A stretch of 33,638 nt of DNA from a virus. Numbering within the stretch: the stretch's first letter is position 1; every line of letters begins with the position of its first letter. Where the stretch lies: positions 1 to 33,638 of the IMG/VR virus record IMGVR_UViG_3300036760_001195; one strand, 5' to 3'. Positions 9,023-19,900 of the stretch are shown one piece after another. The notes under the pieces are model-generated. The model saw only the letters and a list, made by a program, of their open reading frames with translations. It was not told the origin of the DNA and ran no database searches. The position numbers and the translations under genes are program-made.

Positions 9023-9454
9023 ATGTCTTTTGATATCCGTCTAGTCGATGGAGATATTCAATTAGGAGGCAACGGAGACGTTGACAGAGTTGTCGACTCT
9101 GATAAATTGGCACAAGATGTCATTAAGTTGCTGAATACTACTATTGGGAGCGATCCGCTAAATCCTAATTATGGTTCTACTCTTACAAGCAGTGACATTG
9201 GTCAAGCCATTGCAAGCCCCACCAATATGGCAGCACAAGCCCAAATAGTGATTGCACAAGGACTAGATCAGTTGATCGCTATTCAAGGACTGCAACGAAG
9301 TATACAGACTGTAACTGATGCCGAAACTATTTTAGATTTTGATACACCAGTAGTAGAGTTAGATCCAATAGAGCCAAGGCAATTTAATATTAGAGTAAAT
9401 GCTATATCAAGGGATTTAACACCAATAACAGTGGCATTTATCGTGCGATTTTAA
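9023..9454 (+). CDS. Baseplate wedge protein, gp25/gpW-type
   Basis: The 143-aa length and pattern match the gp25/gpW family. An N-terminal 'DGDIQLGGNGDV' beta-hairpin is followed by 'DKLAQDVIKLLNTTIGSDPL' and 'NPNYGSTL', which correspond to the family's conserved helix, L-x-T-x-x-G turn and P-x-Y-G motif. The C-terminal half is a mixed strand region ('FNIRVNAISRDLTPITVAF'). In contractile tails this protein joins the sheath-proximal part of each wedge to the J/gp6 protein. The next gene is J-like, the standard arrangement. AAAGGA lies upstream of the start. This is one of the firmest calls in the window. Confidence 0.88.
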   Translation: MSFDIRLVDGDIQLGGNGDVDRVVDSDKLAQDVIKLLNTTIGSDPLNPNYGSTLTSSDIGQAIASPTNMAAQAQIVIAQGLDQLIAIQGLQRSIQTVTDAETILDFDTPVVELDPIEPRQFNIRVNAISRDLTPITVAFIVRF

Positions 9455-9466
9455 AGGAGACGTGAA

Positions 9467-12400
9467 ATGGTACTCAGACCCTTGGAAGTCATAGTAGGTG
9501 AGATATTACAGCAGATACAAGCGGTATTGCCAGAGGCTAATGTACTGCCAGGTAGCGTAATTAGGGAAACGTTTGTGAACGCACCTGCATCACAGATTGC
9601 CTTGTTGCATGAGGCTTTAGAGTCTGTTCGTACTGCTCAAACGATTACTTCTGCTACTGGATCAGATTTAGATCGCATAGCTTCCAATTATGGTTTAACT
9701 CGTGATACAGGTCGTCCTGCCATTGGTCGAGTTACCTTGGTGTTCACAAATACCATCACTAGCAGCAATGTCCTTATCGCTGATGGTAGTCTTGTATCCA
9801 CAAATGAACAGTTCAATACCACAAGTTTCACGGTTGTTGGATCTTTTACCTTCCGACCAATTGATAAAGATACCTTTGCAGCTGAGGCTCGTAGACTAGA
9901 TAGTTCATTACGTGCTGCTGGCATCAAAGATGCTACCCATGTTACAACAGTTCCCGTCGAGTCGTTGCGGGTAGGCACCAAGGGTAATGTTGGTGCATTC
10001 ACTATAAAACGTGGTAACATACCGGGGGTAAGGACAGTAATCAATCTTACACCCACCGTCGGCGGTACTGATATTGAGTCTGATGACTCATTGCGTCGTC
10101 GCATATCGCTAGCTCTATCTGGTGCAAGCACTGGGACTGCAGAGGGGCTCATTGCATTGGCTCTAGCCAATCCTAATGTAACTGACGCTACCGTGATCCG
10201 TCCTGGTGACCCTTTGATGACTCGAGATGGATCGGAGTTTGATGCAGAGGGTAACCTAGTTAAAGAAGGAACAGGTCGTGATGTTGACGTATATGTAAAG
10301 GGAGCTCAGTTTATAACAAATACTGAATCTCTGGCGTTCGTTGACAATAGTGAAGGTGCATCTGTAAGCACTGCTAATAATCTTATCCTTGGTATTTCAG
10401 ATGTTACGGATACAAACTTATTTGGCAAGCAGCCAGTGAGCACTGTGCTGGACTTAACAGGTTCAGTGAGTGGTAGTAACTTCAAAGAAGGTCAAGAAAT
10501 AAGAGATGAAGAAGGCAATGTCATCCTAGATGGCAATTATGTTCTACTTAAGGATTTTGAGGCTGATGGTTTCAGTATTGTTAGAGACAACGAAACTGGT
10601 GAAACCAAGGTAGCTAAATTTTTGAGCCCCACCAATACTCGATTCACTGTATTGGAGCAGCTCCAGTCTAGCCCTAAGTCCAACAGTGCCTTAGGCAGAG
10701 ATAGTATTTTCTGGCTTACTAATGTAGCTACTATAGAAGATGAGGTAGTTGTGAGAGGGCCCGAGTTTAATGGTGCTGACACCTTGGCATTTTCTAATGT
10801 TGCACAAATTAAGTCGGTTACTGAAGATGTGGTATTGACAAAAGAAAGTATTGTGATAAGTAGTGAAGAAGAGCCGTTCATCATCTTTACTAAGCATTCG
10901 CCAATCGTAGAGGTTACTGGCGTTAGACATTCACGCCTAGGTTTCAATTATGATTTTGAGATCCTCGATGCTGACACTGGCAAGGTACAGTTGATTGGCC
11001 GTCACCCTCCGCAGGAGGATGATGTTGTTCAAGTGTCCTACACTTGGCGACAGGGGCATCTACAGAATATAGAGTATTTCTTACAGGGTGACACAACAAA
11101 GTGGCTACGTGAACCATACGAAAGACCAAAGTCAGATGGCGTTACACTGTTAACCCCAACTGTGCTGCAGAAATCCTTGGATTTACAAATTCAACCGCTG
11201 ACACCTACTTATTTGGCCCTTGAGATGACACAGCTTACTGCTCGTGGACGTTACGATCTAACTGTAACAGGAGACAGGGCGCGTGTGATCAACAACGAGA
11301 GACTTGATTTTGTAACGAATCCTTCTTTTGAAACGGACGATTTTGTGTTTCATGTTCGTGGATCACGCAGTTCGAATGCCTCTAGAACTAGATTGGGCCG
11401 CGTTGTAGCCGTAAGAAACCTATCAAGGGGGTTTGAGTACAGCATAGAAAATATGGCCTTGAACACTAACATCTACGACCCGGCTGTGCGCGTAGAGCCT
11501 AGTTTGGCTGATGACCAGTTTTTGTTAGATTCGAGGATTAATACGAGACGGCTTGAGGTGGGAGATAAGTTTCAATTTAGTCGTAAGTCGCTATTGAGGC
11601 ATTGGACGACAACAGAAGATTTTACTAATAACATTTCAGGTAATCAATCACCTGTGTTTGATCCTATCACAACCAGAATAGAGAATGATCAGGTTACCGT
11701 CAAAAGGCAAGAGGACGACAAGTCGTCTCCAGTAACAACATTGGCAGGGACTATCACAACTAGTGGTGTTCTATCGGGGCTCGTTGACATTGCAGATAAT
11801 GTGATTATAGAAACGGGCACAACCGTTGTGTTGCAACCTAATACAGTCGTAAGAGTGAGAGATCGACGATCTTTGAATACAGTAGAAGCATTCCAAGAGC
11901 AAGTGGAACTGGACAATACTATCAGCGATCTTGATATAGACTCTGCTACCAACATCGAGGAGAATGTCTTTATTTTTCAAAGACCGGCAGCTACCACGGC
12001 TACGTTCTTTGTAATTTTGAATACGGCTGGTACAGAGAGCCTATCAATCTTTTTTAATAGGGATGTGGTGAGGAAAGTTGTTTCAGAGCGTGATACGCTC
12101 GGTTTTCCGACTGCATTTCAGTATTACATCAAGGATCGCTTGATACCTGACGAGTTTGTTGGGGTTGTTGCTGGGCATGGATTGTTAGCAGCCATAGCTA
12201 GCGTCCCTGCTACGTTCCTGGGATACAGAAGAACAGAAGTTGATGCAACAAGCACTTTTGTATCCAAGGCAGCCACTATTAATGGCAGAAGTCAGTATGG
12301 TGTTTTGCTAACAAAGATACCTCGTGTTACAGGGTTGACTGTTGATGATTTCAGCTTCTTCCAGGCAAGTAATCCAGATGCGGCATTTACAGACATCAGC

Positions 12401-15400
12401 TATGATAGTGATAGAAACGTGTTCTTGGCCGATGGTCTTGCTACACAGTCGAACTACAAACTTGAATACTTCATTGGTGTAGTTAACAGATTGTCCATTA
12501 GGGTACGTGGTACTTTGCAAACAGCACCAGATGTTGATGGGGATAACCCTGTTGTATTTACTAGTAGTGCTGCCAATCCAGAGCCAGGTGATTGGGATGG
12601 CATCATATTTGAGCCATCAAGTCGTACTGGTGCTCCTGGTAACGCATTTATCACTAGCTTTTTGACAAACACAACTGTCAAATATGGTAGAATAGGCATT
12701 CAAAACGATATTTCAGATCCTTCGATTGATCGTTGCCTTATTAAATTGTGTTCAGATGCAGGCTATTCTGTGACTTCTAGTTTCTTCCACAAAGTTGGGT
12801 TCACTAGGTCAGATTTGCGGCTACTAAGTAATGATTTTTCACCAGGTGGCAGGAGCTACGCCGAGAGTCGCAACTTCGGTGAAGGGTATGGCTATGGATA
12901 TGGATATGGTGATGCATACGGCGATGCCTATGGTGACGCTTATGGTGGTGCGGCATCAACACGTACTTTGTCTTACTTGTTAGACAATCTGTTGACCACA
13001 TCTTTGGGTGAGATGCCAACATTCTTCAAAGTTGGTAATCCAGAGCTGTTGAGCAGTGACGTCATTCATACAAGAGGTTTTGAGTCTAAGTATGTTACGG
13101 GCCTACAATCAGGTGTAGATTACGCTGTATATGTAGATGGTACACAGATTGTTCCTGGAATTGATGCAGATTTTGCTCTTGAGTATGATCGTCGTCGTGG
13201 TGGATTCCTATTGTCGTTTTTCAATACATCGCGTACTTTGAATTTCCTTAGCCACATCGGTGCACATCCAGGCAACATTACCATTGACTATTACGCAGTG
13301 TTTGCCAATGGAACGATACGCGATAGTATCTTCAGCGGCAACGGAGATACGGCCATTGATATCAATAACACTGCTTTCTTGGTAATGCGGAACAACACAC
13401 TGGACAGCAATGGTTTTCATGGAATTACGGTTGAGGATTCGTATGCTGTTATCAGTAACAACCTCATCACTGGCTATAACATTGCTCCGATTCTACACGA
13501 TGGTAAGTCAGTAGTAGCGACCACTACCAATGACATGTGGAGTCTGTCTATCACTAATAGTGAGCAGAATGAGATTGCTGACATAGACGAGTTGGTGTTG
13601 AAGATCGACTCTAACGATACAATATTGACTGTTGCTACACCTGCTCTGTATAAGCGTAATAGTGTGATTAAGATTGACGATGAATTCATGCAAATACAAA
13701 ATGTCCTTGGAGATAATATCTCAGTTGTACGCGGATTTAATGATACTGTGCCAACTGCCCATGCTGCAAATGTACAAATCTTGATTCAGCGCATTAAGGT
13801 TATTTTCACAATCAGTGGAATCCCTGGTGAGTTTTGTCAGGTGAGAGAGGTTACTAGTGATGGAGCATTTATACCCAATCGTGTACCAGTGGACATGGTC
13901 AAGATTGATAACAATACGTTTAGAATTGCCTTTTCTGTTGATAGAAGTAGTACGTTTTTCTACAGGTATCAGTTTAAGCGAGAGTTAGCGGATCCGCTTT
14001 GGATAGCAACTGAAACGCGCAGATTTTTCTCTTTCCAGTTTGGCAGTGCAGTAAACAACTTGATCAATCCTAACCACGAAAATAACTTGGTAGTGGGTAG
14101 TCTAGACGATGTCAACTATTCTGATAATCCTGAATATGAGCAGCCAGAATTTGAGGCATTTCGAATTCCAAGTAGTAGCCCTGCAAGTGCTGATAATCCG
14201 ATCTATGCAACGCCGTTTGATCCATCTGAGCAACGTTTACGCTTCTTGGGTAGGCTACCAATTCAGCAGGAGGTTAATCTATTCAACGGTACGGCCAGTA
14301 TAGTTCTAACGTCAACACCTATCATTGTGACCAGCCTACAGAGCGACGTCATAGTGCAGTTGGTAAGTAACCCAACTCGTAGATTGGCAGTGTCATCTTA
14401 CAACAACAGTACGAGAACACTGACTTTGGCTACTCCAGTCACAAGTGCAGATGTTGGGACATATCAGGTAGTGTATAATGCACCGATTACATTGGGTTCA
14501 TCGAGGTCTCCATTTCCACTGGTAACGACTTTGACTTACATTTTCAATGAACAACGAGTGGTAGACTTTACTAAACTTGATTGGAGAGAAACAGGCAGCA
14601 GTGGTAATGTGAAGATACGATTCCGAGTAGCGGGGACTATTGATGATCTGTCTGCTCAAACTTTTAGTGCCTTCGTTGAGGCACCACCTTTCGATTTATC
14701 ATTCGATTCTGATACATTCCCTCGAGGTGCTGCTATTGAGTTTGAGGTGACACTAGAAACAAACGATAGAGGGTTTGCAGCAGATGGCTCTCCACTATTC
14801 CCCAAACTGGAGGATATGTCATTGTTTTTGACGCCAGCTCGAGATAATCTATTGTACAAAGCACTAAGTGTTGTTTTTGACACAAGGGATAAGGTGACGG
14901 TGATCATTATAGAGGACGACCAGAGACAAGGACAGGGTATTCGCAACAGTACGTTCTTAACAGTTGGTTCTGGTGAAGTACTAAGTGCTATCGTTAGAAA
15001 GGCCTCAGATAATTTTGCAGAGAGTACGGAGTTTGTGATAGGTGAAACAGAGGCCATCGCTACAGGTCAGACCTCTATTCGTATTAAGGGTGATGTAACC
15101 ATTGAAAGAACTGTACCATCCGTAAATGATGAAATAGTAGTCGATTATATTTATGTAGATGTGGACGACAAGGAAGAAGTGACGTTCGTAGAAAATGGAG
15201 TGCAAGTGACAGATAACAGGTTTTTGCGTGTTACTAATGTAGCTTCTGTGGTTATTATAGATAAGATTGCGGTAGATCCAGTGGGTGAGCTGTTGAGTAT
15301 TAGTTCAACGTCTCAGCCGGTTCCTGGAGCTCAATACTTAGCTGCATACACTTTTGCAGCCCCTGTTGATGGCGAGATAATCACTACTACTTACACTTAC

Positions 15401-15817
15401 AATGACACCATTCGTACCCTTGCACAAGCCGTAGAAACAGATCGTGTATTAACGTCTGATGTTTTAGTGCGTGAAGCGTTTGAAGTGCCTGTCCATATCG
15501 AGGCTAACGTATTGATCACTAGTGGATTCAGTGCAAGCTCGGTCATAGTTGATATTACTAATGCCTTGAGTTTGTTCTTTAGTACTTTTGCTGGTTTCGG
15601 TGGTACCATGCTGCTTTCAGATGTGAAAGCAACTATGACCAGCATAACTGGTGTAAGCAGTGTAACCATTAATGTATTGAGTAGGAATTCAGCGGCCACC
15701 GTAGGAGATATCACTTTTAATGGTAGAGAGGCTGTTGCTTTGGCAACCAATAACCCGATACTGACAGTAGCGTCAGTGACAAGTCCAAGCCAGGTGCTTG
15801 CCACAAATAGTGTATAA
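9467..15817 (+). CDS. Giant baseplate J-like (gp6/gp47-type) wedge protein with beta-helix insert
   Basis: This 2116-aa protein has typical J-like ends. N-terminal: 'LPGSVIRETFVNAPASQIAL', 'TGSDLDRIASNYGL' and 'ESDDSLRRRISLALSGAS' within residues 1-230. C-terminal: 'VREAFEVPVHIEANVL', 'GGTMLLSDVKATMTSITGVS' in about 1990-2090. Family members are usually 300-700 aa, so well over 1000 residues are inserted between the ends. The insert holds several beta-sandwich segments and a right-handed parallel beta-helix at about 1008-1345 (entry 'FTSSAANPEPGDWDGIIFEP', rungs 'NTLDSNGFHGITVEDS' and 'VISNNLITG'). A Gly-Tyr-rich loop at about 1140-1163 interrupts it. AAAGGAG precedes the ATG. The protein probably builds the baseplate ring and also carries an exposed, possibly carbohydrate-binding arm. 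Confidence 0.85.
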   Translation: MVLRPLEVIVGEILQQIQAVLPEANVLPGSVIRETFVNAPASQIALLHEALESVRTAQTITSATGSDLDRIASNYGLTRDTGRPAIGRVTLVFTNTITSSNVLIADGSLVSTNEQFNTTSFTVVGSFTFRPIDKDTFAAEARRLDSSLRAAGIKDATHVTTVPVESLRVGTKGNVGAFTIKRGNIPGVRTVINLTPTVGGTDIESDDSLRRRISLALSGASTGTAEGLIALALANPNVTDATVIRPGDPLMTRDGSEFDAEGNLVKEGTGRDVDVYVKGAQFITNTESLAFVDNSEGASVSTANNLILGISDVTDTNLFGKQPVSTVLDLTGSVSGSNFKEGQEIRDEEGNVILDGNYVLLKDFEADGFSIVRDNETGETKVAKFLSPTNTRFTVLEQLQSSPKSNSALGRDSIFWLTNVATIEDEVVVRGPEFNGADTLAFSNVAQIKSVTEDVVLTKESIVISSEEEPFIIFTKHSPIVEVTGVRHSRLGFNYDFEILDADTGKVQLIGRHPPQEDDVVQVSYTWRQGHLQNIEYFLQGDTTKWLREPYERPKSDGVTLLTPTVLQKSLDLQIQPLTPTYLALEMTQLTARGRYDLTVTGDRARVINNERLDFVTNPSFETDDFVFHVRGSRSSNASRTRLGRVVAVRNLSRGFEYSIENMALNTNIYDPAVRVEPSLADDQFLLDSRINTRRLEVGDKFQFSRKSLLRHWTTTEDFTNNISGNQSPVFDPITTRIENDQVTVKRQEDDKSSPVTTLAGTITTSGVLSGLVDIADNVIIETGTTVVLQPNTVVRVRDRRSLNTVEAFQEQVELDNTISDLDIDSATNIEENVFIFQRPAATTATFFVILNTAGTESLSIFFNRDVVRKVVSERDTLGFPTAFQYYIKDRLIPDEFVGVVAGHGLLAAIASVPATFLGYRRTEVDATSTFVSKAATINGRSQYGVLLTKIPRVTGLTVDDFSFFQASNPDAAFTDISYDSDRNVFLADGLATQSNYKLEYFIGVVNRLSIRVRGTLQTAPDVDGDNPVVFTSSAANPEPGDWDGIIFEPSSRTGAPGNAFITSFLTNTTVKYGRIGIQNDISDPSIDRCLIKLCSDAGYSVTSSFFHKVGFTRSDLRLLSNDFSPGGRSYAESRNFGEGYGYGYGYGDAYGDAYGDAYGGAASTRTLSYLLDNLLTTSLGEMPTFFKVGNPELLSSDVIHTRGFESKYVTGLQSGVDYAVYVDGTQIVPGIDADFALEYDRRRGGFLLSFFNTSRTLNFLSHIGAHPGNITIDYYAVFANGTIRDSIFSGNGDTAIDINNTAFLVMRNNTLDSNGFHGITVEDSYAVISNNLITGYNIAPILHDGKSVVATTTNDMWSLSITNSEQNEIADIDELVLKIDSNDTILTVATPALYKRNSVIKIDDEFMQIQNVLGDNISVVRGFNDTVPTAHAANVQILIQRIKVIFTISGIPGEFCQVREVTSDGAFIPNRVPVDMVKIDNNTFRIAFSVDRSSTFFYRYQFKRELADPLWIATETRRFFSFQFGSAVNNLINPNHENNLVVGSLDDVNYSDNPEYEQPEFEAFRIPSSSPASADNPIYATPFDPSEQRLRFLGRLPIQQEVNLFNGTASIVLTSTPIIVTSLQSDVIVQLVSNPTRRLAVSSYNNSTRTLTLATPVTSADVGTYQVVYNAPITLGSSRSPFPLVTTLTYIFNEQRVVDFTKLDWRETGSSGNVKIRFRVAGTIDDLSAQTFSAFVEAPPFDLSFDSDTFPRGAAIEFEVTLETNDRGFAADGSPLFPKLEDMSLFLTPARDNLLYKALSVVFDTRDKVTVIIIEDDQRQGQGIRNSTFLTVGSGEVLSAIVRKASDNFAESTEFVIGETEAIATGQTSIRIKGDVTIERTVPSVNDEIVVDYIYVDVDDKEEVTFVENGVQVTDNRFLRVTNVASVVIIDKIAVDPVGELLSISSTSQPVPGAQYLAAYTFAAPVDGEIITTTYTYNDTIRTLAQAVETDRVLTSDVLVREAFEVPVHIEANVLITSGFSASSVIVDITNALSLFFSTFAGFGGTMLLSDVKATMTSITGVSSVTINVLSRNSAATVGDITFNGREAVALATNNPILTVASVTSPSQVLATNSV
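12884..12955 (+). repeat. Gly-Tyr-rich repeat in the J-like protein
   Basis: The segment encodes GYGYGYGY followed by three Gly-Asp-Ala-Tyr units and GGA, inside the beta-helix region. At DNA level it consists of degenerate 6-base (TATGGN) and 12-base (GGTGATGCNTAN-like) repeats. Comparable segments occur at 20338-20374, 22373-22413 and 28600-28790. Confidence 0.9.
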
Positions 15818-15825
15818 GGAGTGAT

Positions 15826-16437
15826 ATGGCGTTACTTAATGCAGCTGGATCTAACGATAAAGAGACATTTGTACAGGCACTGTTAAGTGCTCTGTCAGAT
15901 TTCTATAACAAGGGGTCGGACACCAATTTGGCTAAGCTGTATGAGGCTCTAGCCAGTGTTTTGACTCTGACAGATCGTGATTTATCAGCATTGCTACATG
16001 ATAATTTTCTATCAGTGCAAGCCATAGATGAAATAGTACAAAGGGGTTCTATAGCTCTGGATCGTCTACAAAAAGAAGGTGCATTTAGGGTTGATCGTAT
16101 TGGTTACACTCCATCGGCTTTCATAAGAACTGAGGCACACCGTCTTAATACAGGCGACACAATTGTAACATTAGGTTCACTACCTGTTGATTTTACGGCT
16201 GTGCGCATTTTCAATACAAGTGACCCAGGTAGGATTCCAGTTTCTTTTATCCTAGATTTTTCTGAAGACGATAATACGATCACAGTAGCAGGAATTCCTA
16301 ATCCTGGTTTATATAATTTTGAATATGTCGATGCTGGCAACATCAAGGGTGTCAAGGGTGCTATTCAAGTGCCAACGGAGCTATTTAGGCTTGGTTGGGA
16401 TGAAGGTGGATTTGGGAACTTCGGTTGGGATCAATAG
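15826..16437 (+). CDS. Tail protein downstream of J (position of gpI), 203 aa
   Basis: Residues 1-85 are helical and begin 'NDKETFVQALLSALSDFYNK'. Residues about 100-170 form a small beta-domain ('RLNTGDTIVTLGSLPVDFTA', 'NPGLYNFEYV'). A homologous-looking unit occurs in the 1205-aa gene at about 535-605 ('LINGQGKVALGTVPSDHT', 'SAGNYTIEYP'). The C-terminus is Gly/Trp-rich ('LGWDEGGFGNFGWDQ'). AAGGAG lies before the ATG. The gene occupies the place where P2-like phages have tail protein I, but I see no direct I-family signature. It may link the J ring to fibres. Function is inferred from position. Confidence 0.65.
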   Translation: MALLNAAGSNDKETFVQALLSALSDFYNKGSDTNLAKLYEALASVLTLTDRDLSALLHDNFLSVQAIDEIVQRGSIALDRLQKEGAFRVDRIGYTPSAFIRTEAHRLNTGDTIVTLGSLPVDFTAVRIFNTSDPGRIPVSFILDFSEDDNTITVAGIPNPGLYNFEYVDAGNIKGVKGAIQVPTELFRLGWDEGGFGNFGWDQ

Positions 16438-16451
16438 AGAAGGAGATATAA

Positions 16452-16988
16452 ATGTCATTGCCATTACTAACAACCAATGTAACTGAGGTAGTGATTACAC
16501 CATTTTTGGAGCTATCATTACAACCATCTGGTAGTCCAGGTTGGGGGCTCGTTACTAATAATAATCTAATTAAACTTGAAAATTTCACACAGACACAATC
16601 TGAAACAATCACTGCATTACAACAGACTGTTGATAATGCCCTTTCGAGCCTAAATGCAAGCTTTACACTACTACAAAGCGATGTACAGGATGAGGCAATT
16701 GACAGATCAAACCAAGATGCTAATCTGCAATCTCAAATAGATGCTATACCTGACAACCTATCTCTTACCACAAGATTTGTAAATCGTGCATTAACTGCCA
16801 ACTCTCCGGCAACATTGGTGCACAATCTGGGTCTGTTCCCAGCTGTTACAATCATCAGGCAAATAGGTGTCAGCGGTGGCACAGATGTTACACATTATTT
16901 TGATACTGTCATACAGCATAATGGCCCCAATCAAATCATCGTAACGGTAGGCGTAGGTGGTGTATACACAATTATTTGTAACACATAA
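16452..16988 (+). CDS. Small tail-fibre-like protein
   Basis: In this 178-aa protein the N-terminal part 'PSGSPGWGLVTNNNLIKLEN' resembles fibre attachment segments. Residues 45-100 form a coiled coil ('TITALQQTVDNALSSLNASF'), consistent with a trimer. The C-terminal 70 residues ('LVHNLGLFPAVTIIRQIGVS', then 'VIQHNGPNQIIVTVGVGG') have the V-x-H-x-L-G-x-x-P-x-V pattern common in phage fibre tips. GAAGGAGATAT is a strong ribosome-binding site. The role is probably receptor contact or attachment of the large adhesins that follow. Confidence 0.68.
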   Translation: MSLPLLTTNVTEVVITPFLELSLQPSGSPGWGLVTNNNLIKLENFTQTQSETITALQQTVDNALSSLNASFTLLQSDVQDEAIDRSNQDANLQSQIDAIPDNLSLTTRFVNRALTANSPATLVHNLGLFPAVTIIRQIGVSGGTDVTHYFDTVIQHNGPNQIIVTVGVGGVYTIICNT

Positions 16989-16996
16989 GGACAATA

Positions 16997-19900
16997 ATGG
17001 TCGGACTAGAATATCCTATTAAGCTGAAGCATAAGAACCTTTTACCAGGTTCTGAAATAATCACTGTACCGGGTGGTCAGTTCGATGCTCTGGTCCGAGA
17101 TCAGGATTACACCATTGATTACAAGAATGGCATCGTTACCATTGCATTGGCTGGTATAGTGTCTACCTTACCCCAGGTTCATACTTCTAACGCTGTAGAT
17201 CTTAATATTTCATACCGTCGCAAAGTCAACTTTAGCGAAGAGTTCATATTAGAATCACACATAGAGGTTTTCAACGAGGTGGCAACGGTAAGTGACGTAT
17301 TTAAGTTGACGGTAACGAATGGTCCCGTACTTGATGTGTTCAGAGCTTTTAACCGCACTACAGGTGAGCTATACACAGTTAGTTCATTTTTGAATAAAAC
17401 GATTTTCATTGCAGGTTTTAATACTCCTAGAGCTGTAGATCTGACACGACAGACATCATCGCTGCGTACTCGGGTAATCAGTAGTGGCCAGTTTGATAAT
17501 ACACTTGGTATTATATTGCCTGAGGGTTTGCAACCCGCTAAAGAACATAAACTTACAAGTGTCAATGTTATTCAAGCTGATACCTTATTCAAATTTTTGG
17601 TTCGAGGCGGTGTTGATATCGTAGAGAATATATATGAGATTGAAGTGACGCCTCAAATAACTGGTGTAGAGCTGTATACGGGTAGTACTATTCTTCGTAG
17701 AGCAACACGTCGCCTTATATCAAATGTTGACTTCGTTGCCACCATCAATGCCAATACAATGCTATTAACTGTGACCTTGACTGCCACTGGTAAGATTGTA
17801 ATAGGCAACAATAGTGTGTTTTACAGGTTGAACAAGACCTATCCTATCCAAGGACAGTCATTGTTTGAAGGTGCCAACATTACAGAAAGTGAGCATCGCC
17901 TAGCCTTTGTTGAAGATTTCTTGTCAGAGGTTGTTTCTTTTGGGGCTGATAGCTTAGCACACCTGTCGGGGTTTGAGCCCTTTATTAAAAAGGGGCAAGA
18001 AGTAGATGAGTTTGTATTTCCATCACTTATAGTGACCAACCAGGCTGGTACGATTACTTTTGTGGAAGGCACCGACTATTTGGTAGACACGGCTTTCAGA
18101 AGACTAATCCGTGCATCAACAAGCATTGCACTTCTACCTCATGCAACTGTAAAGGTGATTTATGTGGATCAGGAAGACCTTTTTGCTAACGTCACCATAA
18201 TGCAAGATGTAGTGTTGGTGGACTATGATTATGGTAGTAATGCTTTGAACTGGACTCCTAGTTTTACTGACACTGTTTTTGAAGAGAGAAGAGAGCTAGC
18301 AGAGGATACACGTTTTGTTACCCTGTCACAGTTTCCTGCAAACAAAGAGGTAGTAGTATTCAGAACGTTGGATAACCAACGTGTGCAACAGATCAATGTT
18401 GTCGATGTAGATTTGATCAATAAACGAATACAGCTAGATCCTGTCCCCGCAACAACAACATATATCATTGAATATATAGCACGCGACCAGGTAATCGATC
18501 CAGGCACTAGTTATTTTGTGTCCTATCGATACGGCGCTCGTAAGAGAGCTTTAATAGACAATTTTGCCACCTTACTGGGTATTACTACTGGCACAGTTAC
18601 TCGCACCGAAACATTCGATCTGATCAATGGACAGGGTAAGGTGGCACTGGGTACAGTACCTTCTGACCACACAAGGATTCTGATTTATGCAACAGGTGAT
18701 CCCGATAAAACACCTTTAGCAACTGCAAAAACCTTTGATATATCGACCGATACGTTGTTTTTCACAAATGTGATCAGCGCAGGTAACTATACGATCGAAT
18801 ACCCAGTAGTTGGGTTTCAAACAGAACAGTTGCGTACGGCCATTATTGCTCTACTGCAATCTTTTATATTAGGGCCTACGAGAGAGTCGCTGGTGCTATT
18901 AGTACAGGCATTAACGGGTGTTGAGCCTGATGTTATTGAATCACTCTCGAATGGATTTAATTTAACAAGTGGTACAGATAGTGATTTTTTGAATCCATTA
19001 CCGCCAGTTATTTCGCCACCTCTATCTGATGGAAGTAGTTCTATAGAGTTTGCACCGAGCAGGTTTAATAATGGTGTGTCTTTGAAGGCAGCTAATAGTG
19101 CCTGGATCTCTTACAGTGCTCTTAATAATTTGCGTGTTGAAGAGGGTAGCTTCAGTTTTCTATTAGGTACTTTGTGGGATGGTGATGATGGACGACCTCA
19201 TCACTTGTTTGATATGGTAGGTACCGATGATTTTACTAATAGAATAACGTTATACAAGAACAAAAGAGGATCGTTGGCCTTTGAGATACATGATAAAAAC
19301 TCTAAATTACATCGTGTAACCACCGATATCAATAGGATAGTCCGTAATGAAATCATCTTTTTGGAAGAAGGACAAAGTTCGGTGAGATTGGCTCATTCGC
19401 CAGCATATACTATTGTGGATTTGAACAATAATCAACAGTCGGACATCTTCGAAGCCAACAGAACTGAGTTTATTATTACACCAATATTTGGAGGTATTGC
19501 AGGTTTGGGGCTCAACATTACAACACTTGTTCAGATCAGTGATGACCCAAGCTTTGTTACTCAAGTTGGCCAAGCAGCCGTTGCTGCCAAACTACGAGCA
19601 CTGGCTAATGTCTACGAAAGCCATCAAGGCAAGTTGACGGTACAAACTGAGAAGTCTTTTATAGAAGGATGTCAGCTATTTGATAACGTTTTACTAGAGT
19701 TGGCAGAAAGAGGACATGATGTTCATCTCTTTATTGATCTACCTCAATCTGTGATCTCTGATCAAGAGCGTGAACTGTATATCCTAGAAAGACGTAATTT
19801 GCTGAATGCCATTGGTATCGAAGCAGGTGATAAAGATGGGATAGCAGGAGGATTCGAGATAGACAGTTTTGCAAGTGTTTTTCCTGAACTGGGGTTGGAT

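Noticed and set aside
9702-14303. Short + strand frames inside the J-like gene (9702-9899, 14109-14303)
   Set aside because: Both are out-of-frame shadows within a continuous, well-supported coding frame.
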